Shown here: piece after piece, positions 1 through 10,731 of the stretch
How positions within the stretch are numbered: the first letter of the stretch is position 1
Layout of the letters: every line of letters begins with the position of its first letter
Assembly (NCBI GenBank): GCA_017311185.1
Contig: JAESUZ010002551.1
Span: 2,480,001-2,544,000 of the forward strand
DNA from: Proteles cristata cristata
Taxonomy: Eukaryota; Chordata; Mammalia; Carnivora; Hyaenidae
Direction: 5' to 3'
Length of the DNA stretch: 64,000 bases
The notes under the pieces: model-generated
Told to the model about the DNA's origin: nothing
Seen by the model: only the letters and a program-made list of their open reading frames with translations
Databases searched by the model: none
Position numbers and translations under genes: made by a program

Positions 1-584
1 ATTGTACAAACTGGACATCTAGACTAAGGTTCCATGCCATCATTCCCAGACTGTAGCAATTACTAAAAACTCTTCCCCACCCCCACTCCACCCATAGAGA
101 CTCCTGTCAACACCTTTCTGGATTTAATTGCCCATCTTCCCATATCCCAAGGCCACTCTGAGTGCCACATCTTCCAGAAACTAGCTCTGAAAAGCACTCA
201 TCAAATCATTCAAATACACTCCACCTTATTCGTTTTATTAAGGTCAAATTTTACCTTCAAGACACTGTTGAAAATATATAATAATCACTGGCTCAGGTTA
301 GTTTGAAGTCTTCATGAACTCAAATTGCTTTCCTTGGCACATTGATAGACACTATTTTAAGTTCTCCTTCCAACGACAAAACAATGCACCTAAAATATTT
401 ATCCTCTCAAACTGATATACCTACATTTAGTATTAACTCGTGGTTTACTTAGGAGAAAAATATCAAATGTGGAAATATGGGTTCTCAAAAAAAAAAAAAA
501 GATGCCCTTAAGTAGTATACTAACTGTCTAAAAAAAAAAATCTCATTTCTACTTCTTAAACATATAATGTTATTCTGGAAGGAA

Positions 585-815
585 GCACAGAGAGGTGGTT
601 AAAGACGTGGATTTTAGTATAAAGATTTCCGAATGGACCCTGGATGCAAATTTCTGTTCTGTCATTCAGTGACTATGTGGTTATTATACGGCCCTTTAAC
701 TTCACTGAATCATCATTTCCTCTAATTCAAAATGAATATAATCAGAGCCCTGCTTCTGTCAGAATTACTTGAAAAACAAACACCTGATTCAGAGTTCAAT
801 AAATATTAGACATTA
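585..815 (+). repeat. MIR element
   Basis: The segment follows the MIR consensus order: 'GAGGTGGTTAAAGACGTGGA', 'GTCATTCAGTGACTATGTGG', 'CTTTAACTTCACTGAATC' and 'CAATAAATATTAGAC'. It is old and diverged. The surrounding 1-584 and 816-1324 show no gene or clear repeat, apart from a possible L2/MIR scrap near 885-930. Confidence 0.7.
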
Positions 816-1337
816 TTTTCACTTCCTTTCTTCAAATGCATTATGAGTTCCTTTGAGGGAAAATACTAACTCATTTCTCTTTATATCTGGAATGCTCAGT
901 ACATTATTTAAGAAATACTTGTTAAATGTTAATGTTGTGGAATTCTTAGATTTGAGGGAACCATCTGCAGTAAGCTATAAAAAATTTTTATATAGAGATA
1001 TTTCCTCTGGCATCAGATTACCAGGGCATAGAATGGGGTGGCAAAGAGCAAGGAACTCCTTCCAATACTGGTCACAAATCTTGATCATACCAGAGTATCT
1101 CAAAACTTTACAAATTATGTAATTCTCTTCAATAAAGGTGATTTCTCATATGTATAACAAACATGATAAATTTATACCTTTGTAACATTTTTTTAATGTT
1201 AAGCCATAAATCAAAAATGACTTTCTCATGAAACCTCAAGTCCCGATTCTTTTGTTTGCTACATGCACACAAAACCAGAAACCAAATCTGCATAGATCTA
1301 AGAATTTTGGATGAGCATTTAAACAAATAATGCTTTC

Positions 1338-1674
1338 CTCTCCCTTCTTGCCACTTGTGGTGAGTGTTTCTTGGGCGGTACCGGCCGCACGCTCGCCTGT
1401 GCCCGTCGTAACCATGCCTCGCAGAATTGAAGAAATCAAGGATTTCTTGCTCATAGCCCGGTGAAAGGACGCCAAGTCCGTCAAGATCAAGAAAAGCAAG
1501 GATAACGTGAAGTTTAAAGTCTGCTGCAGCAGGTACCTTTACACGCTGGTCATCAGACAAAGAGAAGGCAGAGAAACTGAAGCAGTCGCTGCCCCCAGGT
1601 TTGGCAGGAAAGGAGCTGAAATGAACCAGGCACACTGATTCGAACTACATTAAAATTTTTAAAATTCTTAAAAA
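1338..1674 (+). pseudogene. RPL38P: RPL38 processed pseudogene
   Basis: This is a retrotransposed, intronless copy of the mRNA for ribosomal protein L38 (large-subunit protein, 70 aa). The reading frame from ATG 1414 gives MPRRIEEIKDFLLIAR, then TGA at codon 17 (1462-1464), where the parent has CGA (CpG decay). It continues [20 protein letters not shown] two-base deletion near 1555 shifts the frame, after which [16 protein letters not shown] and ELK-stop can be read in the new frame to 1624. The insert opens with a pyrimidine tract (CTCTCCCTTCTTG), like the 5'TOP of ribosomal mRNAs, and ends in an A-rich tail. A perfect 13-bp duplication, AAATAATGCTTTC, flanks it at 1325-1337 and 1675-1687. 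Not functional. Confidence 0.93.
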
Positions 1675-1796
1675 AAATAATGCTTTCTTTTCTTTAGAGT
1701 CTCAAAACATGATACTGGCACAAACTGGATAATCAGAAGAAGGGACCAGAATGGTGACTCAGAAATAAACTCTGCCGTATGTTAGAAAATAACATG

Positions 1797-2004
1797 GTGT
1801 GACTTGGGTGGCTCAGTCAGTGTAAGCATCTGACTTTGGCTCAGGTCATGATTTTGCAGTCTGAGAGTTCAAACCAAGCATCAAGCTCTGTGCAGAGCCT
1901 GGAGCCTCCTTCAGATTTTGTGTCTCTTTTTCTCTCTGCCCCTCCTCTGGTCACTTTCTCTCTCTCTCTCTCAATAACAAATAAACATTAAGAAAATTTT
2001 TTTA
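1797..2004 (+). mobile_element. CAN-SINE
   Basis: tRNA-like head GTGACTTGGGTGGCTCAGTC, CT-rich body and A-rich tail. Target duplication AGAAAATAACATG at 1784-1796 and 2005-2017, perfect. Diverged older copy. Confidence 0.9.
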
Positions 2005-2394
2005 AGAAAATAACATGCAGTAGAAGAAGCATCACAAGTAATGGTGAAGAAGGGGTTTTTCAATAAAATGTATTTGAGCAGTTGGCTATTTGCATAAAAA
2101 TAGATCCATTTAGATTTTTACCTCATACCATCTACCGAGGTCATTCTAGACCTGTGCTTTAAAGTAAATCAAAAGAAAACACAGACAAATTGGAAGACAT
2201 AATTAGAAACGTATAAACCTTCAAAGAGAAAAGTCCTTTCTGAATTTAGAAGTAATATAAAAAGGTCACAGAAGAAAGGCTTGATGGATTTGATAAGACA
2301 TAAAATCTCCATTGGTAAAAATAATTAAAACACAAACCATACTAGGGAAAATGTTTACAGCAGACATTAAAGACAAAAAGTCACTATCTTTCCT

Positions 2395-2560
2395 GACCAG
2401 TGAGCATACTATTATAAAGAATTCATAGTTTACCCTACTAAATCTCAGTTTCCACATGTATAAAATGGAAATAAAACAGCCTCTTATAAGGTTTTTATTT
2501 GAATTAAATGAAATAATAAATATGCAAGGCCTAGCATACAGTAAGCAACTAATGATATTA
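2395..2560 (+). repeat. MIR element (3' part)
   Basis: Contains 'CTCAGTTTCCACATGTATAA', 'GAATTAAATGAAATAATAAA' and 'GGCCTAGCATACAGTAAGCA', the classic MIR 3' signature. Confidence 0.75.
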
Positions 2561-2910
2561 TTTTTAATTTACAAATATAAAAATATAAAGAATATTATAT
2601 ATAATATTAGTGACTTTAAAGTGCTAAGATAGTACTGTCTTGATACAGGGCATGGGGCTCCTGGCTAAACAAAAATAGACATTTTAAAAATAGGAATATT
2701 CAACCCAAGTGCAAAATAATAATTGGTACTTAGTAACAACAACACCCTTTTTGTTGTTGTTTTGTTTTCTCCTATCTTCTAAGAAAAGATTTTTAAAAAA
2801 TAATATCTAACTGGAAGGTGTGGTGAAATAAGCACCTTTATGCCTTGCCATTGTGTTTATAAATTAATGTAAACCTTTTAGAAAACAATTTGTAATTTAA
2901 AAACACTTTA

Positions 2911-3136
2911 AGGGTCACCTGGGTGGCTCAGTCAGTTAAGCATCCAACTTCATCTCAGGTCATGAACTCACATCTTGTGAGTTTGAGCCCTACATTGGTC
3001 TCTGTGCTGACAGCTTAGAGCCTGGAGCCTGTTTCACATTCTATGTCTCCCTTTTTCTCTGCCCCTCCCCTTTTTGTATTCTATCTCTGTCTTTCTCCCT
3101 CTCACTCTCAAAATAAATAAATGTTTAAAAAACTAT
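2911..3136 (+). mobile_element. CAN-SINE
   Basis: Head GGGTCACCTGGGTGGCTCAG, body GTGCTGACAGCTTAGAGCC, tail AAATAAATAAATG. Imperfect target duplication (AAAAACACTTTA before, AAAAAAACTTTA after). Confidence 0.9.
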
Positions 3137-3724
3137 AAAAAAACTTTAAAAGTATTAATATCTGCTCCAGTAATCAAATTTGTAGATACTGGTTTTAGAA
3201 AAGTAATGTTAAATACAAAAATGCTTTATGGCAAAGGTAACTATCACAGTATTATCTGAAGTGCAGTAATACATTGGGAATTAATTATCTACCATAGTGA
3301 TCCAAAAGTGAAGTAAATTATGGTTTATGAGCACTTCCACCTATACAGGAGGACTGAAATAACACAGTAGAATTTACCATACAAATAACTTGAAAAAACC
3401 ACAAGATATAGAATTGTTTTTAACATAGGATTACATTTGTATAATAATATTTGCACAGGAAAAATCCCTGAATATTTGGGTGAGGAAAATGTGAATTAGT
3501 CTTGCCAAAATTTAAAAATAACTATGTACTATTATTTAATAAGAAGCCTGATGTATTTCTGTAAGTACACCTTTTTTTAAAACATAACTTCACTGCATAT
3601 AAAACTTACACTTTTATAATTATTGAATTTTATAAAGTTTTATCAGAATACAAGGGATCATTTTTGAAATGAAGAATTTATATATTGTTAGAAGACCATT
3701 TAATGACTTTTTTTCCTTTTAAAT

Positions 3725-3960
3725 ATTTGATTACATGTTATGTGCAAGACGCTGGGCTCTGTGGCACAGGTTTTGTGATAGTTAAAAAGGAATACAAATT
3801 TAATCTTGGCTTTAGGAAACTCACATTTAGTAGAACGAATAAAGTAATGCCTTACAGTAAGATTCATTTTTTACAGTTAAATTTAGTACAGCATATACTA
3901 TTGAAAATGCAGGCGACACAAATGTTTTTTATGAGAAATATACCCTTTAAAACTTCGGTT
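3725..3960 (+). repeat. Possible L2/MIR-class remnant
   Basis: 'TATGTGCAAGACGCTGGGCT' followed by 'AGGAAACTCACATTTAGTAG' resembles the widespread old-repeat pattern of size-limited L2 fragments. Strongly diverged. The rest of 3140-4215 shows nothing recognisable. Confidence 0.35.
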
Positions 3961-4217
3961 CTGACTTATTGAAGCATAAGACTAAATTTGAGCTGTCTAC
4001 TTGTAGGTAAGTCAAGCCTTATAACAATGAGTGGGGATATGTGGAAATTATTACATTTAACTTTAATTGAGACTCACATTTTTGTTTTATTTCTGGGTAC
4101 ACAGTGGGGAGTTATCTTTCCAAGAGGTACCTCGAGTGAGGGCACTGCTATGAATGGGTCTGCACTGGAGGCTGTCAACACTTATAAAAACAATAGGTTT
4201 TCAAGGCTGGTCAAGCT

Positions 4218-4413
4218 AATTTTTTTTTGTTTGTTTATTTGTTTCTTTAGAGAGAGCATGAGCAGGAGAGAGAAGCAGAATGGGAAAGAGAATCTTAAGC
4301 AAGCTTTATACTCAGTGGGGGGCTGCACCTGACTCCGCCACAACCTTGGGACCATGACCTGAGCCAAAATCAAGACTCAGATGCTCAACCAACGGAGCCA
4401 CCCAAGCACCCCT
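4218..4413 (-). mobile_element. CAN-SINE, antisense, diverged
   Basis: Reads T-rich tail, GAGAGAGCATGAGCAGGAGA, then 'GACCTGAGCCAAAATCAAGA' and 'GAGCCACCCAAGCACCCC', i.e. a reverse-complemented SINE. Confidence 0.88.
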
Positions 4414-4701
4414 AGTTAGGTTCTAATTATTTGCATTTTTTCTTCAATTGATTAATACTTTCATATATATAGTATATCTTGCTTTCCATATGTTTTATGG
4501 TATCTTGGTATAGTTTTGTTCTGAGTTATTATATATAGGTTTAAAAATTTAATGACCACAGGATAATCTGATTTCCAGGTTCAGCAGGAAAACTTCATTA
4601 CAGCTCTTAAGAGTAGAGCAAACACTCTAAACACAACTATTCCAAGGAAATTTTCTTTTCTATCTTTCTTCTTCCTCTTTTTAAAATTTATTTCCCAGAG
4701 A

Positions 4702-5410
4702 ATGTAAACTGGTACAGCCCCTCTGGAAAACAGTGTGGAGGTTCCTCAAGAAACTAACAATAGAACTCCCCTATGACCCAGCAATAGCACTGCTAGGAAT
4801 TTACCCAAGGGATACAGAAATGCTGATGCATAGGAGCACATGTACCCCAATGTTCATAGCAGCACTCTCCACAATAGCTAAAACATGGAAAGAGCCTAAG
4901 TGTCCATCAACAGATGAATGGATCAAGAAGATGTGGTTTATCTATACCATGGAATACTACATGACAATGAGAAACAATGAAATCTGGCCATGTGTAGCAA
5001 CATGGATGGACCTTGAGGGTGTTATGCTGAGCGAAATAAGTCAGGCAGAGAAGGACAAATATCATATTTTTGCACATATAGGAGGATTAGGAGGAACTTA
5101 ACTGAGGACCATGGGGGAGAAGAAGGGGGGAAGTGGTGGGGGAAAGGGAGAGAGGCAAACCATGAGAGACTCTTGAATGCTGAGAACAAACTGACGACTG
5201 ATGGGTGTGGGGGGGGGAAGGGGAGAGACGGGCATGGAGGAGGGTACTTGTAGGGATGAGCACTGGGTGTTATATGGAAACCAATTTGACAATAAACTAT
5301 TTGTAAAAAAAAAATAAATTTGGACTTTGTAAACTTAAAAAAAAAGAATGTGGAAGATAAAAAATAAAAAAATAAAAAATAGAAACACTAAAAAAATAAA
5401 ATAAAATAAC
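4702..5410 (+). mobile_element. Young 5'-truncated L1 (ORF2 C terminus, 3' UTR, tail)
   Basis: An open frame at 4733-5098 encodes the C-terminal end of L1 ORF2, including DPAIALLGIYPRD, FIAALSTIAKTWKEPKCPST and WIKKMWFIYTMEYY. It is followed by a purine-rich 3' UTR ending AATAAACTATTTGTAA and an extended A-rich tail. Target duplication ATTTATTTCCCAGAGA at 4686-4701 and 5411-5426. No reverse transcriptase or endonuclease domain is present, so it cannot move by itself. Confidence 0.93.
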
Positions 5411-5509
5411 ATTTATTTCCCAGAGATTACAATACAGTAAATTACAATATAGTAGCTTTATTTGAAATATCCTTCCCTCAGCCATAAAACTTGAATCTCT
5501 AGTCTCTTG

Positions 5510-6240
5510 CTACAGCAATGCGAGTGGGAGCACCAGGCTCAGAGAGAAACTCCATGGATGGCTTTTAAAAAATGGCAACCAATGGCACGGTACGCCTGGG
5601 TAACTGTTGGTTGAGCCTTGGACTTCTTCTTAGGTCATAATCTTACTGTTCCTGAGTCTGAGCCTTTGTTGTGCTCTGTGCTGACAGCTCAGACCTTGGA
5701 GCCTGCTTTGGATTCTGTGTCTCCCTCTCTCTCTGCCCCTCCTCCATTTGCACTCTGTCTCTCTCTCTCTCTCTCACTCTCTCTCTCTCTGTCTCTCAAA
5801 AATAAACATTTAAAAAATTAAAAAACAAAACAAAAGGAAAGAAAATGGCAGCCAAGCTGAACAAGGTGGAAATTGCCAGCTTCGATAAACCCAAGCTCAA
5901 GAAAACAGAAACACAGGAGACGAATGCCCTGCATACCAGAGAGACCACTGAGCAGGAGAAGCAGAGTGAAATTTCCTAAGAACTAGACGATGCCTGACTC
6001 CGTCATCTTCAAGACCCTCAGTCATGATGTGGAGGAAGAGCCACCTGCAAGATAGACACGAGAGACAAGCTGCTCTGTGAACCTGGGCACTCCAAGCCTG
6101 CGCCACCACGCCAGCCAGTGGTCTCTGAGGGAACCCCCCATCCGGGCTGCCAAATTCTCTGGCATGCCCTAGTAGATTGTAGCAAATTATTTGTATAATT
6201 AATGAAAATGAAACACATCTCGAGGCACAACAAAAGAAAA
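5510..6240 (+). pseudogene. TMSB10P: TMSB10 (thymosin beta-10) processed pseudogene, split by a SINE
   Basis: The parent is a 44-codon actin-monomer-binding peptide. The copy's 5' UTR (AGTGGGAGCACCAGG at about 5524) runs to an ATG at 5572, where a SINE (5583-5841) is inserted. After it the coding part restarts at ATG 5845 and is open for all 44 codons to TAA at 5977-5979. It retains ASFDK, the actin-binding KLKKTETQE core and C-terminal SEIS, with about 13 substitutions from human TMSB10. The 3' UTR is recognisable (GATGTGGAGGAAGAGCCACC), ending near 6232 with a damaged poly(A) signal (AATGAAA). The left boundary is approximate. The frame is intact but there is no promoter, so a decayed retrocopy is the best reading. 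The N-terminal residues are the most diverged. Confidence 0.9.
5583..5841 (+). mobile_element. CAN-SINE inserted at the TMSB10 retrocopy start codon
   Basis: The SINE head begins near 5586 (CACGGTACGCCTGGGTAAC), followed by a CT-rich body and an A-rich tail. Target duplication: AAAATGGCAACCAA (5569-5582) and AAAATGGCAGCCAA (5842-5855). The duplication includes the ATG of the retrocopy, so the start codon is present on both sides. Confidence 0.9.
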
Positions 6241-6759
6241 CAACCACTTCCCCACGCACAAACCCCAATTTCTTTTAATTAATTAGATCTGAAAAAGCAA
6301 ATTACCAACTTTGAAAGCTTTATTTTTGATTTTATTTTGTAAAAACTAGAATTCTGTTTGTATCCTGTGGATTCATGATAATATTTAATATCCTCTACTT
6401 GCTTGCTCCTTATTTTAACCAAACTATTCTAAGTACTCTAATAATTTTTCTTTATAAAGTTAGTTCTCTACCCCAAACCAAAAAATAAAATTATAAACTG
6501 ATGGAAGAAAACAACCCTTGACTAATATTTATTTGCTATAGCTTACAACATTTCCTAGTTGACAGCATTTCAAAGTTCACCCATGACCTTGCATTTCAAA
6601 GCATCTGATCAAATAACTCTATTTCTCAAGGTGAATTTTATTAAGTAAGAAGAGTGTTGCAATCTAAAATAAAGCAAACTGAAGTGTATTAAAAGTCAAC
6701 CATTTTAGGTATTTACAATAATTATACTATTGGTTTCACCTTTTATTTTTATTACTGAC

Positions 6760-6895
6760 TTATTTCCTGTCTCTCCTCCTACACTATAAATTTATTAAGG
6801 AATGAACTCTGTATCTTGTCCATTTCTATAATCCCCACAGCCTGTGCCCAGAGTAGGAGCCTAATCTATATTGGTTGAATTAATGAATGGATAAG
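6760..6895 (+). repeat. L2 LINE 3' end
   Basis: 'CTGTATCTTGTCCATTTCTA', 'ATCCCCACAGCCTGTGCCCA' and 'TTGGTTGAATTAATGAATGG' follow the L2 3' consensus. The bases between the TMSB10 copy and this (6240-6760) show no identified feature. Confidence 0.65.
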
Positions 6896-6989
6896 TTGGT
6901 CTGTGCATTTATTCCACAGAGTTAACAAGAGGCCGAGAAATCAAGAAGGCAAAAATGGGGAGTTACCCTAAAACAGTCCACCTGCTTTT

Positions 6990-7560
6990 TGCCCTTGATC
7001 CAAATCCCCTGCAATTCAAATTCCACATTGCACCACAGTAACCTTTTAAAGTTGCTAGAAAAATAAATCTAACCAGGATGCTTTTCTGACTAAAACATTT
7101 CAGTGACCCACAACTGCATAAATAGTACAGTCCAAGCTCCTTTGCAGACAAGGGCTTCTGAATTCCAGCTTATGTTACCTTTGCCAGCCTTCTCTCTTGC
7201 TACCCCTTGCTCTATTTAAGCCTCACCAACTATCCCCAATATCTGCCATGTTCTTCACTGCCCCAGGCTTTCTGCTCCTTCTGGCTTGGAATGTTCTTCC
7301 TCCTACAGTCCAATCAGTGAAGTCCTTCTTCCACCAAGTCTACTCACCAAGTCTTTCTTTCCTACCTCCCATACCCAAGTAAAACTAATCATGCCCCCTT
7401 GATGTTTCAATGTTGTGTGAGATTTCATTATAAGAGTAGTTATCAATATATTGTAATGATTGGTTCCCATGTTGATTTCCTCTACTAGTCTGTGAGCCCT
7501 TTGAGGGTGTACTAACTTTTGTAATCCCAGCATAATACCTAGAATACAAGAAGTGCTAAA
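6990..7560 (+). repeat. L2 LINE fragment
   Basis: Old L2 3' sequence: 'CCCAGGCTTTCTGCTCCTTC', 'TTGGAATGTTCTTCCTCCTA', then 'GTCTGTGAGCCCTTTGAGGG' and 'AGTGCTAAATAAATGATGAG' at the end. A SINE is inserted right at its 3' end. Confidence 0.7.
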
Positions 7561-7573
7561 TAAATGATGAGTG

Positions 7574-7778
7574 GGGCGCCTGGGTGGCTTAGTCGGTTAA
7601 GCGTCCGACTTTCGCTTAGGTCATGATCTCGCGGTTCGTGGGTTCGAGCCCCGCGTCGGGCTCTGTGCTGACTGCCAGCTCAGAGCCTGGAGCCTGTTTC
7701 ATTCTGTGACTCCCCCTCTCTCTGACCCTCCCCTGCTCATGCTGTCTCTCTCTCTCTCCTAGAAATAAATTAAAACAT

Positions 7779-7815
<37 letters not shown>
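7574..7815 (+). mobile_element. Young CAN-SINE with (AAAT)n tail
   Basis: Nearly consensus head GGGCGCCTGGGTGGCTTAGT with intact pol III B-box-like GGTTCGAGCCC. The body is the 'GCTGACTGCCAGCTCAGAGC' subtype. Tail is (AAAT)n to about 7820. Target duplication TAAATGATGAGTG (7561-7573) and TAAATAATGAGTG (7816-7828). Confidence 0.95.
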
Positions 7816-7823
<8 letters not shown>

Positions 7824-7879
7824 GAGTGAACGGGGAAAAGGGAGGTAAAGTAGGAAAAGAAAGCTGAGGTTGGTTTCAT

Positions 7880-8960
7880 TGACTCAAAAAGTGACAGGTG
7901 AACAACGACCAAATGCCAAACACTGTTCTACATCAGTGAACAAAATATATGGACATTTGTGCCCTAATGAAATTTTATGCCATGGTTAGAAGAGATAGAA
8001 AAAGAACAAAGAGATGAATGGCAAATATATAGTATTAAGATGGTGATAAGTGCTACAGACACAAGGCAGTGAAAAAAATACAGGACATTCAGAGGAAAGG
8101 GGTTTGTAATTCAAATAGGGTGTCAGGGAAGGCCCCACTGAGCAGGTGACTGAATGAAGAAAGAGAATGGTTCCATTCTTATCTGAGGTATAGCAGTGCA
8201 AAGGCCGTAAGGCACGAAGGTATGCCCGGAATGTCCAAGGAACAGCAGGATGCCAGTGTGGCCAGAATAAAGTTACCAAGGGGGATGAGCAGTAGGATAC
8301 CATATCATAGAGGTAACAGTGACATAGGGGCGCCTGGGTGGCTCAGTCAGTCTAGCATGCAACTCTTGTTTTCAGCTCAGGTCATGATCTCATGGCTTCA
8401 TGAGTTCGAGACCTGCCTTGGTTTCTGTGCTGGCAGCAGCAAGTCTCCTTGGGATTCTCTGTCTCCCTCTTTCTCTGCCCCTCCCCTACTCAGTATGTCT
8501 CTGTCTTTCTCAAAATAAATAACCTTAAATAAAAAAGAAGTAACAGTGACATATAATTAGATGCTATAGGGTTTTTTACTCAGAGTGAGAGAGAATACCA
8601 TTGGAGAGTTTGAAAGCAAAAGAGTAACAGAATCATCACTGGCTGCTCAATTGAAATGAGAGGGTAGGAGGCCAAGAGCAGAAGCAAGAAACTGGTTGGG
8701 AAACTGTGCCATAATCCAGGTGATTCCAGAAGAGGAGCAATGGAGGTAATGAGAAATGTTCAGATACCAGATATATTTTGAACGTATTGCCAACAATACT
8801 GTAGCAGTGAACAAAAGAGGAAGGAGAAGGGCGAGTGGTCATATTAAATTTTCCAGGGTTTATAAATTTGAGAAGGTATATTTAATCTATTTTATATTGG
8901 AAAAAATGATTTTTCAATACAGACCACAGAAAGTACAGATCTACAAAATCTGTTTGACTG
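7880..8960 (-). repeat. Old L2-type LINE remnants, antisense
   Basis: 'GTGTCAGGGAAGGCCCCACT', 'GCAGTGCAAAGGCCGTAAGG' and 'CCATAATCCAGGTGATTCCA' match the reverse complement of common L2-type sequence as I recall it. Interrupted by a SINE at 8327-8539. Boundaries and family are approximate. Confidence 0.45.
8327..8539 (+). mobile_element. CAN-SINE
   Basis: Head GGGGCGCCTGGGTGGCTCAG. Target duplication GTAACAGTGACATA at 8313-8326 and 8540-8553. Body has a shortened 'GGCAGCAGCAAGTC' section. Confidence 0.93.
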
Positions 8961-9615
8961 ATGGAGATGAAAGATATTCAGAAGATTAAGGAAGAGAGTT
9001 TAACAATTAACCTTGTACATGGCTTTATTAATAAGTTATGTTCACAGTAAGTAGAGGGTAAAGTTTATATCTCTATGGCTATTGCTTTAAATACGTATAA
9101 CACATTTTAAGGAGAGTAGATTTTATCATCAAGTTTGATGTTATAGTAGTGGGACAAAATAATAAGTATTTCCCTGTAAACTTATATACCTGAGAGTTAT
9201 TTATATCTTATATTGCTATCTTCTATTACATGGAATAATAAGGCATTTAAGTGTGAGCATATCCTAGGCTGTTACTGAATTGTGACTTCTGGGTTGTAAG
9301 GCCTTTGAAGTGCAGTGTATAGAAGAAAAGGACAAAGATGATTCAGAATGCCCGATTAGGCAAACCTGAATAATTAGAGAACATTCTTTGTATAATTGTG
9401 AAGAAGAGGAAGTTTCTGATAAGGAAAGATAGATGTTCTGTCCAATATGGAACTGACACAATTTCCTGGGTTAGAAAATAGCAACAACAATATTAAGGTC
9501 AAATTCACAAAGCCCTTGCCAAGCCATGCAATACAATTTTGGAGATACCAACTGAATCCAGACTTGATGTTCTGGTGCTTCTTCCAGGAAGAGCAATTAA
9601 TAATACCTAACACTT

Positions 9616-9938
9616 GAAAGACAGATACCATATATTTTCAGTTTTAAGTGGATCAGGAGAAACTTAACAGAGTACCAAGGGGGAGAAGAAGGGGAAAAAA
9701 TAGTTGCGGAGAGGGAGGGAGGCAAAGCATGAGAGACTCTTAAATACTGAGAACAAACTGAGGGCTGATGGGGGTGGGGGAGAAGAGATGAGGGGTGATG
9801 GGCATGAGGGAGGGCACTTGTTGGGATGAGTACTGGGTGTTATATGGAAACCAACTTGACAATAATAAGCTATGAAAGAAAAAAAAGAAAAAAGGAATAA
9901 GATATAACAAAACAGAAGTGAAAAGTTAATTTGAAAAA
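9616..9938 (+). mobile_element. 5'-truncated L1 3' UTR fragment
   Basis: Starts at the very end of ORF2 (GATACCATATATTTTCAG) and runs through GGGGGAGAAGAAGGGG, 'CATGAGAGACTCTTAAATAC' and 'GTGTTATATGGAAACCAACT' to an A-rich tail. Target duplication AATAATACCTAACACTT (9599-9615) and AATAATAGCTAACACTT (9939-9955), one mismatch. It landed in a MIR. Confidence 0.88.
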
Positions 9939-10008
9939 AATAATAGCTAACACTTATTAAACACTTGCTATACACAAGTCCCTGTTTGAAGAGCTTCATT
10001 TGTTTTTC

Positions 10009-10242
10009 TTTCTTTTTTTTTTAAATATTTTTTAAATATTTTATTCTAGGAGAGAGAGAGAGAGAGAGAGAGAGCGTGAGCAGGGAGGGTCAGAGAGAGA
10101 GGGAGTGACAGACTCTGAAACAGGCTCCAGGCTCTGAGCTGGCAGTAAGCACAGAGCCCGACGCGGGCTCGAACCCACGAACTGCAAGATCATGACCTAA
10201 GCGAAAGTTGGACGCTTAACCGACTAAGCCACCCAGGCGCCC
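10009..10242 (-). mobile_element. Young CAN-SINE, antisense (second arrival in pair)
   Basis: T-rich tail, (GA)n tract, 'GACGCGGGCTCGAACCCACG' and 'GACTAAGCCACCCAGGCGCC'. It sits inside the A-rich tail of the next SINE, with short repeats (TAAATATTTTT-like) on both sides. Confidence 0.92.
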
Positions 10243-10449
10243 CTAAATATTTTTATTTCTAGGAGAGAGAGAGATACAGCGTGAGCAGGGGAGGGTCAGA
10301 GAGAGAGGGAGACACAGACTCTGAAATAGGCTCCAGGCTCTGAGCTGGCAGTCAGCACAGAGCCCGATGCGGGGCTCGAACCCACGAACTACGAGATCAT
10401 GACCTGAGCGAAGGTCGGATGCCTAACCGACTAAGCCACCCAGGCGCCC
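10243..10449 (-). mobile_element. CAN-SINE, antisense (first arrival in pair)
   Basis: Same family and orientation as its neighbour. A single outer target duplication, CTTCATTTGTTTTTC (9994-10008 and 10450-10464), encloses both copies. Confidence 0.92.
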
Positions 10450-10731
10450 CTTCATTTGTTTTTCATTTAATCTCCTTTAACCCTAGGCAATAGATACTGT
10501 CATCATCATACAAACTTTAGAGATGAGAAAACTGAAGGATATAGAAATGTAATTTCCCCAAGGTGACCTAGAGCTCATGAAGGACAGACAGAGGCAGGAG
10601 CTATTATACAACTTCATGGTAAGGGCAGATACAATTTGTCCAAAAAGAGCTCTCAGTAAGCCATATTCACTGTATCCTTTAAGAGTTAACAAGAAAATCT
10701 GCGTATATTGTTAAGGAGGACTAGGTAGAGT

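Larger units (their letters stand above)
9939..10600 (-). repeat. MIR, antisense, split by a SINE pair
   Basis: 'AATAGCTAACACTTATTAAA' on the left, then after the SINEs 'GATGAGAAAACTGAAGGATA' and 'CCCAAGGTGACCTAGAGCTC'. This is the reverse MIR order. Confidence 0.7.

Noticed and set aside
1129..1635. Minus-strand open frame of 168 codons
   Set aside because: It is the antisense shadow of the RPL38 processed pseudogene.
4733..5101. Open frame of 122 codons as a host gene
   Set aside because: It is the C terminus of L1 ORF2; the same peptide occurs at 15246 and 36531 with target duplications around each copy.
7574..7680. tRNA-Lys gene-like sequence (also at the head of every SINE)
   Set aside because: The A/B-box-like sequence belongs to CAN-SINE heads, followed by the SINE body and tail with target duplications. 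These are not tRNA genes.
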